Shown: one piece after another, positions 1-8,276 of the stretch
How the letters are laid out: every line of letters starts with the position of its first letter
Numbering within the stretch: the first letter of the stretch is position 1
Source of the DNA: Actinomycetota bacterium
Lineage (GTDB): Bacteria; Actinomycetota; Humimicrobiia; Humimicrobiales; Humimicrobiaceae
Reading direction: 5' to 3'
DNA: 40,330 nt
NCBI GenBank assembly: GCA_018400395.1
Contig: JAGYMN010000002.1
Location: forward strand, 1 to 40,330
Program-made: the position numbers and the translations under genes
The notes under the pieces: generated by a model
Database searches by the model: none
What the model saw: the letters and a program-made list of their open reading frames with translations, nothing else
Told to the model about the DNA's origin: nothing

Positions 1-31
1 AATACAGAAATTTCCAGGATTAAACTATATA

Positions 32-60
32 TTGGAAATCAAAAAAGACTGGTTTAAAAT
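32..60 (+). promoter_or_regulatory. Predicted sigma-70-type promoter of the archaemetzincin-like gene
   Basis: TTGGAA (32-37) and TAAAAT (55-60) are separated by 17 bases. Transcription would start about seven bases after the -10 element, at or next to the A of the ATG at 67. No Shine-Dalgarno sequence precedes that ATG, so the mRNA may be leaderless. This is inferred from consensus matching only. Confidence 0.45.
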
Positions 61-66
61 ATTAAA

Positions 67-660
67 ATGGACAGGAATATAAATATACTTATATTAAACG
101 ATATAAACAACAACATCATAAGATTCCTCAGAAAAAGACTCCCGGAAATATTTAACAGCTCTGTAACTGTTTCGAAACATATAATAATTCCCTCATACCT
201 GTTCAATTGTGACAAAAAAAAGTATGATGGGAAAAAGGTACTGAAATTTATTACTGATAATATCACCCTCAAAGAAGTTAAAAATGTAAATATTGGAATC
301 TTTGACCGTGATATGTTTTCTGGAAACCTTGATTACACTTTTGGTCTTGCGTCTCTTTTTCCAAAGATAGGTGTTGTTTCTATAATAAGGCTTCACCCAC
401 ATTTTAATGAGGATTATTTTTCAAGAGGCTTGAGAAAGAGAAAGTCCGGAAAATTTCCCCTTTTTGTGAAAAGGTTGAGCATGCAAGAAAAAAATATTTA
501 TTACGAAAGAATACTAAAAGAAACCAGCCATATTATAGGCCATACCCTGGAACTCGGGCACTGTGAGAATAAAAGATGCATAATGGCCCCTTCCGGTACT
601 ATCATGGATATAGACCAAAAAGATATTATATTCTGCAGCAGATGCAGAAATTTAATTTAA
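67..660 (+). CDS. Archaemetzincin-like protein (M54 family) lacking the catalytic glutamate
   Basis: This 197-residue protein matches the C-terminal layout of archaemetzincins, zinc-dependent aminopeptidase-like metalloproteins. It has three histidines at 155, 159 and 165, followed by Cys166, Cys171 and Met173, then a CxxC pair at 190 and 193. That reproduces the family pattern HExxHxxGxxHC...CxM...CxxC, including the structural zinc site. The second residue of the HExxH core, normally the catalytic Glu, is Ile156 (codon att). Zinc binding may therefore persist while hydrolysis as known for metzincins should be lost. There is no signal peptide, so it should be cytoplasmic. The ATG has no visible ribosome-binding site and sits where a promoter would place the transcript start. 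It converges with the GltS-like gene. Confidence 0.8.
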   Translation: MDRNINILILNDINNNIIRFLRKRLPEIFNSSVTVSKHIIIPSYLFNCDKKKYDGKKVLKFITDNITLKEVKNVNIGIFDRDMFSGNLDYTFGLASLFPKIGVVSIIRLHPHFNEDYFSRGLRKRKSGKFPLFVKRLSMQEKNIYYERILKETSHIIGHTLELGHCENKRCIMAPSGTIMDIDQKDIIFCSRCRNLI

Positions 661-710
661 ATAAGTCTGGATGCAGACCAAAATAAAAACAGCCTGTATT
701 CCCATTTATT

Positions 711-2114
711 TTACAATTCTTTTTTATTATCCTGCTGCCTTACCCTTTTATTTTTTAACAGTAGATAGATAAGAATACCTGCAAGGTAAATTATAAATAA
801 CCCCATGGCATAGAAATAAAACACCGGTTTCCCTGCAGAATAACCGGTCACTGCAAGGCCCAGTATGAACATCAGGGGAATACCGAGCGGAAGGGCTACT
901 GCACCTCCAAGTACAAGATTTTCTGGAACATTTGACTCCGAATCAGGGTCGATCTCCCTCAAGAGTGCCATACTTGTGGTTATGGTACCGGTAAACTGAC
1001 CGTAGAGTCCTGCTATATGCTCGATTAAATAATTTGTATATATACGTCTGCATAAAAATACTGTGTATATTATAGTGAATATTCCTCCTATGCTGGTAAC
1101 CAGCACTATTGGAAGCCAGTTTTCCCTGAAGGTAGAAAGTGAAAGTGCTGCAATTGCAGAAACTATCATAAAGTCAAAAGAACCTGCCGATATCCTCTGA
1201 AGAATATAATTGTCCGGATAATTTACACGCAGCCAGTCTTTCCTTTTTAGTGCATTTAAGACTATCCTCACAATTATTGCGAAAAGGGTGCCTACAATAA
1301 AATGAAAGCCCCATAGTAGCTGGGCCACCGTGTAGCCGTATTCACCAAGCGGTCTAAGGGCAAGCGAGGCCCCCCTCAATGTAAAATATGTTATAAGATA
1401 GACAACCCCTATAAGAATGACCTGGAAGGTAAGGCTGTCCATGAACATCCTTCTTGGAATATTCTCTGTGTGCTTTTCCTCCATGTCATCACTTTTCAGA
1501 TTTATCAGTTTTTCCCTGTCTTCAAGACCCCAGGCCTTTTTCTTTCTTATGAGGATATTTATGAGCGGTATACCAAAAATAATGGCCCACAGAAAACCGA
1601 TAGTCGCAATTGAAAGACCAATATTGCCGCCGTTTAAAAACCCCAGTTCTTCCCAGCTCAGCCCTATTGAATACGCCTGTCCCGGCCCCTGTGCAAATCC
1701 AAGTGGGAGAAGAAGGCCGAAAGGCGGAAATAACCCGGGAAGTATTGTATAGGCAAGGAACAGGGTTATGGCAAACCCCAGTATCCCCTGAGACAGATAC
1801 GATGTTACTATCGCCAGTCCTGTATTTATATTATCCCTCCTGTGGTTGACCGGAACCGTTTTCCTCTCCTTTAATGCAATAGATATAAAGCCTATCGCCA
1901 TCAGATGATATATTATCAAACCAAGTTTTTCGGAGTCCAGGGTTATCCAGTTTAAGATTTCTGAACCAAGAATCAGCCCTATAAACCCCCCTATTATAGA
2001 AGTCGGGATAAGAAATTTTTGAAGAAACCTGATCTTTCTCTTAAGGATTACAGCGATTATAAAAAACAGCGAGAGGAATAAAAATTCCTTTACGGGTAAC
2101 CACATTTCAAGCAT
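711..2114 (-). CDS. Sodium/glutamate symporter family protein (GltS-like)
   Basis: This 467-residue polytopic membrane protein has hydrophobic segments throughout and resembles the ESS (glutamate:Na+ symporter, GltS) family. The glycine-rich stretch GFAQGPGQAYSIG (139-151) corresponds to the family's first re-entrant-loop motif. A second glycine/alanine-rich region near 375-400 (GLYGQFTGTITTSMALL) fits the matching loop of the inverted repeat. The ATG is preceded by AGGAAAGG at good spacing. It stands alone between a convergent and a divergent neighbour. The substrate is likely glutamate or another small carboxylate, but the exact substrate is inference because many homologs are uncharacterised. 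Confidence 0.8.
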   Translation of the reverse strand: MLEMWLPVKEFLFLSLFFIIAVILKRKIRFLQKFLIPTSIIGGFIGLILGSEILNWITLDSEKLGLIIYHLMAIGFISIALKERKTVPVNHRRDNINTGLAIVTSYLSQGILGFAITLFLAYTILPGLFPPFGLLLPLGFAQGPGQAYSIGLSWEELGFLNGGNIGLSIATIGFLWAIIFGIPLINILIRKKKAWGLEDREKLINLKSDDMEEKHTENIPRRMFMDSLTFQVILIGVVYLITYFTLRGASLALRPLGEYGYTVAQLLWGFHFIVGTLFAIIVRIVLNALKRKDWLRVNYPDNYILQRISAGSFDFMIVSAIAALSLSTFRENWLPIVLVTSIGGIFTIIYTVFLCRRIYTNYLIEHIAGLYGQFTGTITTSMALLREIDPDSESNVPENLVLGGAVALPLGIPLMFILGLAVTGYSAGKPVFYFYAMGLFIIYLAGILIYLLLKNKRVRQQDNKKEL

Positions 2115-2254
2115 ATTATGCCTTTCCTATTTAATAAGTTAAATGATATCAGAGAAAAATCCTTTAACATTTAAAGAGGATTCCCTGTTGATTTGACGTC
2201 CTGGCCATTATTAATGTTTCAAACCTAAAAAATCTAAACACTATACAGATATTC

Positions 2255-2263
2255 TGATATAAT
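2255..2263 (+). promoter_or_regulatory. Extended -10 element for plsY
   Basis: TGATATAAT (TGn followed by TATAAT) lies 33 bases before the plsY ATG. No convincing -35 element is visible, as expected for extended -10 promoters. The same nonamer occurs before the genes at 8474 and 39420. Confidence 0.5.
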
Positions 2264-2296
2264 CCTCCCATATTAAATAACTGTAAGGATTTTAAA

Positions 2297-2929
2297 ATGG
2301 TTGATACTATTTATTTTAAAATAATATATGTAATTGCCAGCTATTTGCTGGGTTCAGTGCTGTTTTCTTATGTAATGTCAGCAATATATAACCGAAAAAA
2401 TAGGGAAAATGACCTGAGCAAAATCGATAGGCCTGGTGCAGCAGGAGCCGGGCGCCAGTTCGGCCTCGGGGCGGGTATCCTTACTTTTATTTTTGATTGT
2501 GCCAAGGGTGCTGCTGTTGTGCTCGTTGGAAAAGCAATCGGCCTGGACCCCTTAGTAATTGCCGCAGCATGCATTGCAGTAATTGCCGGACATAACTGGC
2601 CAGTATGGTTTAAATTCAGAGGCGGAGGCGGCCTTGCCACAGGAATAGGAATAGCAGCAGCACTGATGTTTGTCCCGTTCCTGCTCCTTCTGGGAATATC
2701 CGCTTCAGTAGGATTCATATATAAATATACTCTTGGCAGACATCACAGGGTAAATCCTAACGTAGTGGGCGGGGCTCTGGGTTCATTTCTTTTTCCTGTA
2801 TTTGCATATGTCTTTGATATGCCGCCTACAGTAATCGTAACGGCGATAATTATCTTCCTGATAATACTTACCAAGGGAATCATTCTGCATTTTATGTACC
2901 GTAATGTACCAACTGCAAATAAGTTTTAA
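2297..2929 (+). CDS. plsY: PlsY-like glycerol-3-phosphate acyltransferase, divergent
   Basis: This 210-residue integral membrane protein has the length, hydrophobicity and loop motifs of PlsY, which acylates glycerol-3-phosphate from acyl-phosphate to start phospholipid synthesis. Motif 1 is the GS of YLLGSVLFSY (19-20). Motif 3 is GHNWPVWFKFRGGGGLAT (98-115). Two motifs are altered: the usual SGNPGATN segment reads DRPGAAGAGRQ (44-54), and the usual GGKG reads GGGG (109-112), so the conserved lysine is missing. AAGGAT precedes the ATG at suitable spacing. It could be the main PlsY of this lineage or a paralog with a changed substrate. Confidence 0.75.
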   Translation: MVDTIYFKIIYVIASYLLGSVLFSYVMSAIYNRKNRENDLSKIDRPGAAGAGRQFGLGAGILTFIFDCAKGAAVVLVGKAIGLDPLVIAAACIAVIAGHNWPVWFKFRGGGGLATGIGIAAALMFVPFLLLLGISASVGFIYKYTLGRHHRVNPNVVGGALGSFLFPVFAYVFDMPPTVIVTAIIIFLIILTKGIILHFMYRNVPTANKF

Positions 2930-2950
2930 AGCTGTAAACGGTAAAAATTC

Positions 2951-4162
2951 TTAAATAGCCTTACAGAACTTCTCTATCCTGTCCATCCCCTCTTCTATCT
3001 TATCAATGGCAGCAGCATAGCTTATTCTTATATACCTGTCATCCCCGAACGCCGAACCAGGTACTACTGCCACTTTTGCCTGCTCAAGAAGCCGTTCAGA
3101 GAAATCGTTAGAATTCCTTATACCGCCCCTATAGAATCCCGACACATCCGGGAATAAATAGAAAGCACCGCGGGGAAGCACGCATTTCATCCCATCAATC
3201 CTACATAACCTTTCATATGCATAATCTCTTCTCATCTCATATTCTTTTCTCATAATACCTACACTTTTCTGGCTGCCCTCAAGTGCCTCTACTGATGCCC
3301 ACTGTGCTATTGAACACGGGTTCGAAGGCGACTGTCCCTGTATCTTTGACATATGTACTATTATATCCTTATGGGCTGCGCAGTAACCTACCCGCCATCC
3401 CGTCATGGCATAGGTCTTCGAAACTGCATTAACTGTAATTGTTATATCTTTTAAATCACTGCTAAATCCTGCAATGCTGTAGTGGCGGGCACTGTCATAA
3501 ATGAATTTTTCATATACTTCATCCGCTATAATATGGATGCCGTTTTCCAGGCAGATTTTTGCTATCTCTCCCATCTCTTCCTCTGCATACACGGTGCCTG
3601 CAGGATTGTTCGGACTGTTTACTATTATAAGTTTTATTGGATTTTTAAAATCAGAGATAACTTTTTTAAGGTGACCCGTATCGGGTTTTAGATTATCCTT
3701 AAAATCCACTTCCAGGGGGATGCCGTCCGATAGCAGCACCTGCTGTGTATAGCTTACCCAGTAGGGCTTTAGTACAAGAACACCGTCTCCAGGGTTTACA
3801 AAAGCCCTTATTATTGTATCAAGAACCTGTTTTGCACCTATGCCTGCAAGGATGTTTTCAGTTCCGTATTCAAGACCATTATCCCTTTTAAACTTATTTA
3901 CAATAGCCTGTTTTAACTCTTTAACACCGGTTGCAGGGGTGTACCTGGTCTTATTATCATCAATAGCCTGTTTAGCGGCTTCCTTGATATTGTCAGGAGT
4001 ATTGAAATCAGGCTGTCCTATACCAAACCTTACCACAAAATCACCCTGCTTCTTAAGCTCAGCGTCAATATCATTTGCCCTGCTGTCTAGGGCAAATGTG
4101 GGGCTTTCCTCAAGTCTTAAAACCTTTTTTGATAATATATCCTCCATATCCCTGCCGCGCAT
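2951..4162 (-). CDS. PLP-dependent aminotransferase, class I (aspartate aminotransferase type)
   Basis: This 403-residue fold-type I aminotransferase transfers an amino group between an amino acid and a 2-oxoacid. Visible landmarks are the substrate/PLP loop NSPNNPAGT (182-190), ADEVY with the ring-contacting Asp214, and VSKTYAMTGWRVGY with the Schiff-base Lys249. An arginine near 378 in YIRISYA fits the carboxylate-binding Arg. It resembles aspartate aminotransferases of the AspB/AspC subgroup found in bacilli and thermophiles. GGAAGGGGTG precedes the ATG. A second Met five codons in is a less well-placed start. Related specificities (aromatic amino acids, alanine) cannot be excluded. Confidence 0.85.
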   Translation of the reverse strand: MRGRDMEDILSKKVLRLEESPTFALDSRANDIDAELKKQGDFVVRFGIGQPDFNTPDNIKEAAKQAIDDNKTRYTPATGVKELKQAIVNKFKRDNGLEYGTENILAGIGAKQVLDTIIRAFVNPGDGVLVLKPYWVSYTQQVLLSDGIPLEVDFKDNLKPDTGHLKKVISDFKNPIKLIIVNSPNNPAGTVYAEEEMGEIAKICLENGIHIIADEVYEKFIYDSARHYSIAGFSSDLKDITITVNAVSKTYAMTGWRVGYCAAHKDIIVHMSKIQGQSPSNPCSIAQWASVEALEGSQKSVGIMRKEYEMRRDYAYERLCRIDGMKCVLPRGAFYLFPDVSGFYRGGIRNSNDFSERLLEQAKVAVVPGSAFGDDRYIRISYAAAIDKIEEGMDRIEKFCKAI

Positions 4163-4292
4163 TTAATTCACCCCTTCCTTTATCTTAAAATGGTATTAAA
4201 GTATATAATATTTTAGTATTTTAACATACCACCACATAAAAAATCCTGTAATATATGAAGATCCGGAAAATACAAATCAGGAGAAAAGCTGG

Positions 4293-4321
4293 TTCAAATT
4301 TTTAATATACTCTGATAAAAT
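4293..4321 (+). promoter_or_regulatory. Promoter of tRNA-Val
   Basis: TTCAAA (4293-4298), a 17-base spacer and TAAAAT (4316-4321) with an upstream TG (4313-4314) form a good promoter. The predicted transcript start is two to four bases before the tRNA 5' end. Confidence 0.55.
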
Positions 4322-4330
4322 TTTTAGACA

Positions 4331-4407
4331 GGGCGATTAGCTCAGCAGGTTAGAGCGCTGCGTCGACATCGCAGAGGTCATTGGTTCAAATCCGATATCG
4401 CCCACCA
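4331..4407 (+). tRNA. tRNA-Val (anticodon GAC)
   Basis: A complete 77-nt cloverleaf can be folded by eye. Acceptor GGGCGAT pairs with ATCGCCC, the D arm is GCTC/GAGC, the anticodon arm is CTGCG/CGCAG around loop TCGACAT, and the T arm is ATTGG/CCGAT around TTCAAAT. The anticodon GAC reads valine codons GUC/GUU. The terminal CCA is encoded. Confidence 0.97.
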
Positions 4408-4631
4408 TTAAACTTCTACTGTTCCAATAGTGCTTTTATGATATTTCTGAACCCTGAAAATAGTGAATCTGAATAAACTGGGTACAGGGGCTTCCTATTT
4501 TCTATGTTCTATCAAAATGGCATTTGAATATTTTTTTGAAAGGTGGTATAAACCCTAAACTATTAATTATTTAAAATGATGAAACTATTTGGATTGCCTT
4601 TCAGAATTTAATATATAAGGTGTGATAACTA

Positions 4632-4958
4632 ATGAAAAAATTAATTACTTTTCAGGACATAGACAGTGCCAGGAAAGTGCTTGGTTTATTAGACACCGCA
4701 AGCATAGAGGACATTAAAAACAGCTACAGAGAGCTGATCGTTAAATATCACCCTGACAGACACCAGAACAGTAAGAACAGAGCAGAATATGAGGAAAAGA
4801 TAAAGAAAATAAATAATTCCTACAGGATAATTATGAATTACTGCACAAATTATCCTATCTCTTTTAGCAGGGACAAAGTAAAGCTGGTAGAAGAAGGGGA
4901 ATATATTGAGGACCATTTAAGAAGATTTTATGATGGATGGGTAAGCGGTAGAGACTGA
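4632..4958 (+). CDS. J-domain protein (DnaJ-like co-chaperone)
   Basis: This 108-residue protein consists mainly of a J domain, which stimulates the ATPase of DnaK-type Hsp70s. The diagnostic HPD is at 40-42 between two predicted helices, followed by helix III with EEKIKKINNSYRII. The DnaJ Gly/Phe linker, zinc-finger and substrate-binding domains are all absent, so it is a dedicated J protein rather than DnaJ itself. The last 35 residues are charged and unassigned. AAGGTG lies nine bases before the ATG. It converges with the nuclease gene, with a gap of about ten bases. Confidence 0.85.
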   Translation: MKKLITFQDIDSARKVLGLLDTASIEDIKNSYRELIVKYHPDRHQNSKNRAEYEEKIKKINNSYRIIMNYCTNYPISFSRDKVKLVEEGEYIEDHLRRFYDGWVSGRD

Positions 4959-4968
4959 TGCCTTTAAT

Positions 4969-6471
4969 CTACCTTGACGCTTCTTTTAGTCCCCGCAGTA
5001 TATGTATCATGCCCCCGGTATCCATTCTGCAGTATAATATAAGATCTTTTCTTATTTTTTTGATTTCGGCCTGAGAAGGCCGGGTATTGCCCGCAGAATA
5101 ATGGCCGCACGCGTAAAGAAAATACACGCTGGCAGAAAGACCGTCTGCTATATCCATATTGCTGTAACTGTAACTGGTCATTGCAGGCAGGACGCTCTTC
5201 ACCGAGGCGCTCCCTTTCTGAAAAGAGTTATAGTAGTAAAAATTTCCAAACGGCCTGTAAAGATCTACTATCCTCGGAAACAGGGTTTCTATCCAATCCC
5301 CGTATTCCGGAAAGTCATCTGCCAGTTCTCTCAGTACTCCTTTCTCGAAAAATTCATAATATACAATTATGCTGCCGGACTGGCCAAGATGTTCTTTTAA
5401 ATTCTTTAATAATTCTTTCCTCGGATCCTGATTACATAAAGCTAAAAAATCGTAATGGACAGGTTTTTTATCTGAAAGATCTTCCACCATGTGAATTGAA
5501 TACTGGAAAGGTATCCGCTGGAACGGCTTTGTATGATTGTATATGGGTACAGCTGTTGAATATGTTTCAAAATCAAAGAAATAAAGCGGCTTTCTAAGGC
5601 TCTTTAAAAAATCGGATATCTTCTCTTTTTCAACATAGGGTTTTTTTGTGGCGGCACACTCTCTCTGGATTCTCTGCTTGGTACTCAGATTATATCCGCC
5701 GGGGATATCATCTATGGACAATATACCCTTTTCATAAAGATCCATTGCCCTGTCTTTATTGCCGTATAGATTAAAAATATGATTTTCCGGCATAAAATCC
5801 CAGCATTTATTCCTGATCGGACACGTATAAGGGTTATAGCAGTGCCTGCCAATTTTTACGGATGGCGGCTCAGGCTCTCCCAGCATCTGCAGCATATATT
5901 TTAAAGTCCCGGGAACATCCTTGACCGCGCTGTCCACTTCGGCAGTTATGTCATGGACCTCAAACAACTCCTCCGGATTTATCTCTACCGGTCTAACATA
6001 TTTATTATTTATAAGAGCAAGGAAACACCTTCTTATTTTTATCCCGGCCTGGATAAAAGAATATTTCTGGAAGGAAACATCATCTATGTACTCTTCCTTT
6101 AGTCGTGTGGAGCTCTTTACCTCTATAATGTCCCATTCGTTGCCGGGGGCAGGTTTTAAAATATCTGCCCGGCTGTAAACATTACCGGCACAACTTGACG
6201 CCTCAAAAATCAGGCGCCTTTCGGGTAAAAGTTCCAATGTCCTGGCAATCTGGAGATCCGGGTCTCTTATTTCTCCCAGATCTATCCCGTCAGGAAAAAG
6301 TTTCTTTGCGTATTGTCCTACCAGAAATCCCTGGTCAAAAATAAATTTTGTAGAGAAATCCGGTTCCGGAATCTCCTCTCCTGCATTAACAATATACCAC
6401 AAATATTTCATGCACTGGAGGCCTGCCATATATTTTGATTTTGATATTACTAACTTTTTGCCTTTGACCAC
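4969..6471 (-). CDS. DUF2779 protein: Cas4/RecB-like nuclease fused to DnaQ-like exonuclease domain
   Basis: This 500-residue protein has two nuclease-like halves. The N-terminal half has the RecB/Cas4 pattern: Cys20, Asp103 (in RADIL), Glu117-Val-Lys119 (IIEVKSS), and Cys211, Cys217 and Cys223, enough for a PD-(D/E)xK site plus a Cas4-type 4Fe-4S cluster. The C-terminal half is a DUF2779 domain resembling DEDD exonucleases, with DFE at 300-302 and the late YCRMDTGGM motif with Asp484. The start is GTG preceded by AGGT. No cas genes or CRISPR array lie nearby, so a DNA repair or processing role is more likely than CRISPR adaptation. Biochemical function is unproven to my knowledge. Confidence 0.75.
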   Translation of the reverse strand: MVKGKKLVISKSKYMAGLQCMKYLWYIVNAGEEIPEPDFSTKFIFDQGFLVGQYAKKLFPDGIDLGEIRDPDLQIARTLELLPERRLIFEASSCAGNVYSRADILKPAPGNEWDIIEVKSSTRLKEEYIDDVSFQKYSFIQAGIKIRRCFLALINNKYVRPVEINPEELFEVHDITAEVDSAVKDVPGTLKYMLQMLGEPEPPSVKIGRHCYNPYTCPIRNKCWDFMPENHIFNLYGNKDRAMDLYEKGILSIDDIPGGYNLSTKQRIQRECAATKKPYVEKEKISDFLKSLRKPLYFFDFETYSTAVPIYNHTKPFQRIPFQYSIHMVEDLSDKKPVHYDFLALCNQDPRKELLKNLKEHLGQSGSIIVYYEFFEKGVLRELADDFPEYGDWIETLFPRIVDLYRPFGNFYYYNSFQKGSASVKSVLPAMTSYSYSNMDIADGLSASVYFLYACGHYSAGNTRPSQAEIKKIRKDLILYCRMDTGGMIHILRGLKEASR

Positions 6472-6501
6472 AAAATTACCTGCGGAAATCTTATTAAACT
6501 C

Positions 6502-6528
6502 TGCCCATACTCTCTAAGAGTACGGGCA
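6502..6528 (-). promoter_or_regulatory. 12-bp hairpin between two leftward genes
   Basis: TGCCCATACTCT pairs with AGAGTACGGGCA across the loop CTA, with one A-C mismatch on the plus strand. On the minus strand the same position becomes a G-U pair, so the RNA helix is complete only in the transcribed direction. No strong U-run follows. It may be an attenuator, a processing signal or a weak terminator between the HD gene and the DUF2779 gene. Confidence 0.5.
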
Positions 6529-6541
6529 TTTACACTATACT

Positions 6542-7114
6542 CTAAAGGCCCAGCTCTTTATCTATCTTCTGCATTGCAGCAAGTGATATTTCAACGAATT
6601 CTCCAAGCGTAAAACGCAGAGCCTCACATTTTTTTATCTGTTCCCTGCTTACTCCCCTGGCAAAAGCTTTTTCATTAAACCTTTTCAAAACTGATTTTGC
6701 ATTTAGAGTCTTAAGCTTCTTATCCGGTCTTATAAGAGCTGCGGCCACTATAAGACCTGACAGGGGATCCGCTGAATAAAGCGCAATATCCATTTCACTC
6801 TTTAGGGGCAGGCCGTGGATTTCGTTATGTGCTTTTACTGCATAAACTATATCTTCCCCAAATCCGATATCCTCCAGCATTTGTCCGCCAATTAGAGAGT
6901 GTTTTTCGGGTTCGCCTGCTGTACTTTCATAATCTATATCATGGACAAGCCCCGCCATAGCCCATTTTTCTTCATCAAAATCTCCATCTTTAACCCTTTT
7001 ATTCAGCTGGGCTGCGATTTCCTTCATAATAGCTTCCACTGCCAGACAGTGCTTTAATAGATTTTTATTTTTTATTTTGTCCTCCACAAGTCCGAGGGCC
7101 TCTTCTCTGTCCAA
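6542..7114 (-). CDS. HD-domain phosphohydrolase-type protein (HDIG-like)
   Basis: The protein is about 190 residues with an HD metal-dependent phosphohydrolase domain: His22 (LLKHCLAVEAIM), the HD pair at 58-59 (GLVHDIDYES) and His72 (PEKHSLIG), followed by VKAHNE. This pattern matches small predicted HD hydrolases of unknown substrate. I chose the TTG at 7112-7114 because GGGAGGAG lies eight bases before it and it starts just after the upstream gene's stop. Longer ATG starts (7234 or 7165) would overlap that gene and lack a ribosome-binding site. It is likely co-transcribed with the preceding HD_3-type gene. Confidence 0.75.
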   Translation of the reverse strand: MDREEALGLVEDKIKNKNLLKHCLAVEAIMKEIAAQLNKRVKDGDFDEEKWAMAGLVHDIDYESTAGEPEKHSLIGGQMLEDIGFGEDIVYAVKAHNEIHGLPLKSEMDIALYSADPLSGLIVAAALIRPDKKLKTLNAKSVLKRFNEKAFARGVSREQIKKCEALRFTLGEFVEISLAAMQKIDKELGL

Positions 7115-7142
7115 AATCTTTTCTCCTCCCAATATATTACTT

Positions 7143-8276
7143 TTATCCTTTCTCAAATCCAGCATAGATCTTTTCAAAGTCAATTCCTGCAATAATGCTG
7201 TTTTTATACTTTTTTCTAAGATTTTTCCTTGCATTTAAAAGTGCTTCATTTCTTATACCATTCTTTAGGGCCAGGTAGGCTTCCATGTATGCCGCAAGGT
7301 CGTCTGCGCCCTTTACAAGTGAGCCGTCCCTTATATCATTATCAGAGAATTCATTCTCGGTAAAAAGTCTCATATCCTTATGCCAGCTTTCCGGGATTAG
7401 TTTATAAATCCTCTTTTCCATTTCCTGCATTTCATATTCCTTTATCAGCCCGTCAAGGCCTTCTACCGACTTTTTAACAGGATTTATCACATCCCTTGTA
7501 AGTACCTCCGGAAAATCATGAAAAAGTCCTGTGTAATAATTGTTTATACACCTTTCCCTGTTGAAACCCGCAGCATATGAAAAAATATATGAATAAATTG
7601 CAACTATAAGCATATGACCCAGGACAGATGTCCTGGGAATTCTGTAAAGATGGCTCCACCTCTGCTGGAATCTGAGCTGTCCTGCAATGTTCAAAAATTG
7701 CTTCAGGTCCTTATTCCCGTTTTCTTCAAGGCTTTTCAGGCATTCAAGGTTGCTGTATTTCTTTTTTTCACGCTTTATGCTCTGGTCTATTTCTTCATGC
7801 AGGAAAATCCGGTTGCCTGACTCGCTCATAATCTTAAATTCCCATTCGGTTATATAAAAATGTGCAGCATTGACTATTCTTGTCTCCAGGCAGTCTTTTT
7901 TATCATAAATGTACTCCTTTATTCTTTCAATAAACTCCCCGCCCAGGCTGTTTACCAGCGGATAGACTCTTTCAAATACCCAGCTGTTGAGCTTCTGGTA
8001 TTTTGCTCTGTCTTCTTTGATCCTGTATATAAGCGGCGGCTTAAGATCTGTCAGGATTATCCTCTTTAGGAAACCAAAAAACCCGGCTTCGATTACTTTT
8101 ATCCAGTCTATCCTGTGCCCTTCTATCTCTTCCTGGCATTTACCCAGCACATATGCGGCTACCATCTTGTGTGCCTGCTTGTCAAGCTCTGTAAACTCGA
8201 TGCTTCTTATCTGGTCATTCCAGCGCTGCATACCGGCAGCTTCGTAGATTTTTAAAAGAAGTAAGTTAATATCCAT
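7143..8276 (-). CDS. HD-domain protein, HD_3 (YfbR-like) type
   Basis: This protein of about 377 residues has an HD domain in its second half. His223 lies in VLGHMLIV, the HD pair is at 255-256 in GLFHDFPEVLTRDVINPVK, and a late Asp lies in VKGADDLAAYMEA. The run FHDFPEV.TRDVI.PVK is characteristic of the HD_3 group, which includes YfbR-type 5'-nucleotidases. The first 200 residues are helical, unassigned, and make it much longer than YfbR, so specificity is open. ATG at 8276 is preferred over TTG at 8282; neither has a good ribosome-binding site. It is followed 28 bases later by a second, distinct HD protein. Confidence 0.75.
   Translation of the reverse strand: MDINLLLLKIYEAAGMQRWNDQIRSIEFTELDKQAHKMVAAYVLGKCQEEIEGHRIDWIKVIEAGFFGFLKRIILTDLKPPLIYRIKEDRAKYQKLNSWVFERVYPLVNSLGGEFIERIKEYIYDKKDCLETRIVNAAHFYITEWEFKIMSESGNRIFLHEEIDQSIKREKKKYSNLECLKSLEENGNKDLKQFLNIAGQLRFQQRWSHLYRIPRTSVLGHMLIVAIYSYIFSYAAGFNRERCINNYYTGLFHDFPEVLTRDVINPVKKSVEGLDGLIKEYEMQEMEKRIYKLIPESWHKDMRLFTENEFSDNDIRDGSLVKGADDLAAYMEAYLALKNGIRNEALLNARKNLRKKYKNSIIAGIDFEKIYAGFEKG

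Noticed and set aside
663..690. Terminator after the archaemetzincin-like gene
   Set aside because: GTCTG/CAGAC with a GATG loop is a five-base stem not followed by a T-run.
4969..6471. CRISPR-associated Cas4 locus
   Set aside because: Only the N-terminal half is Cas4-like; no cas1, cas2 or repeat array exists in the window.
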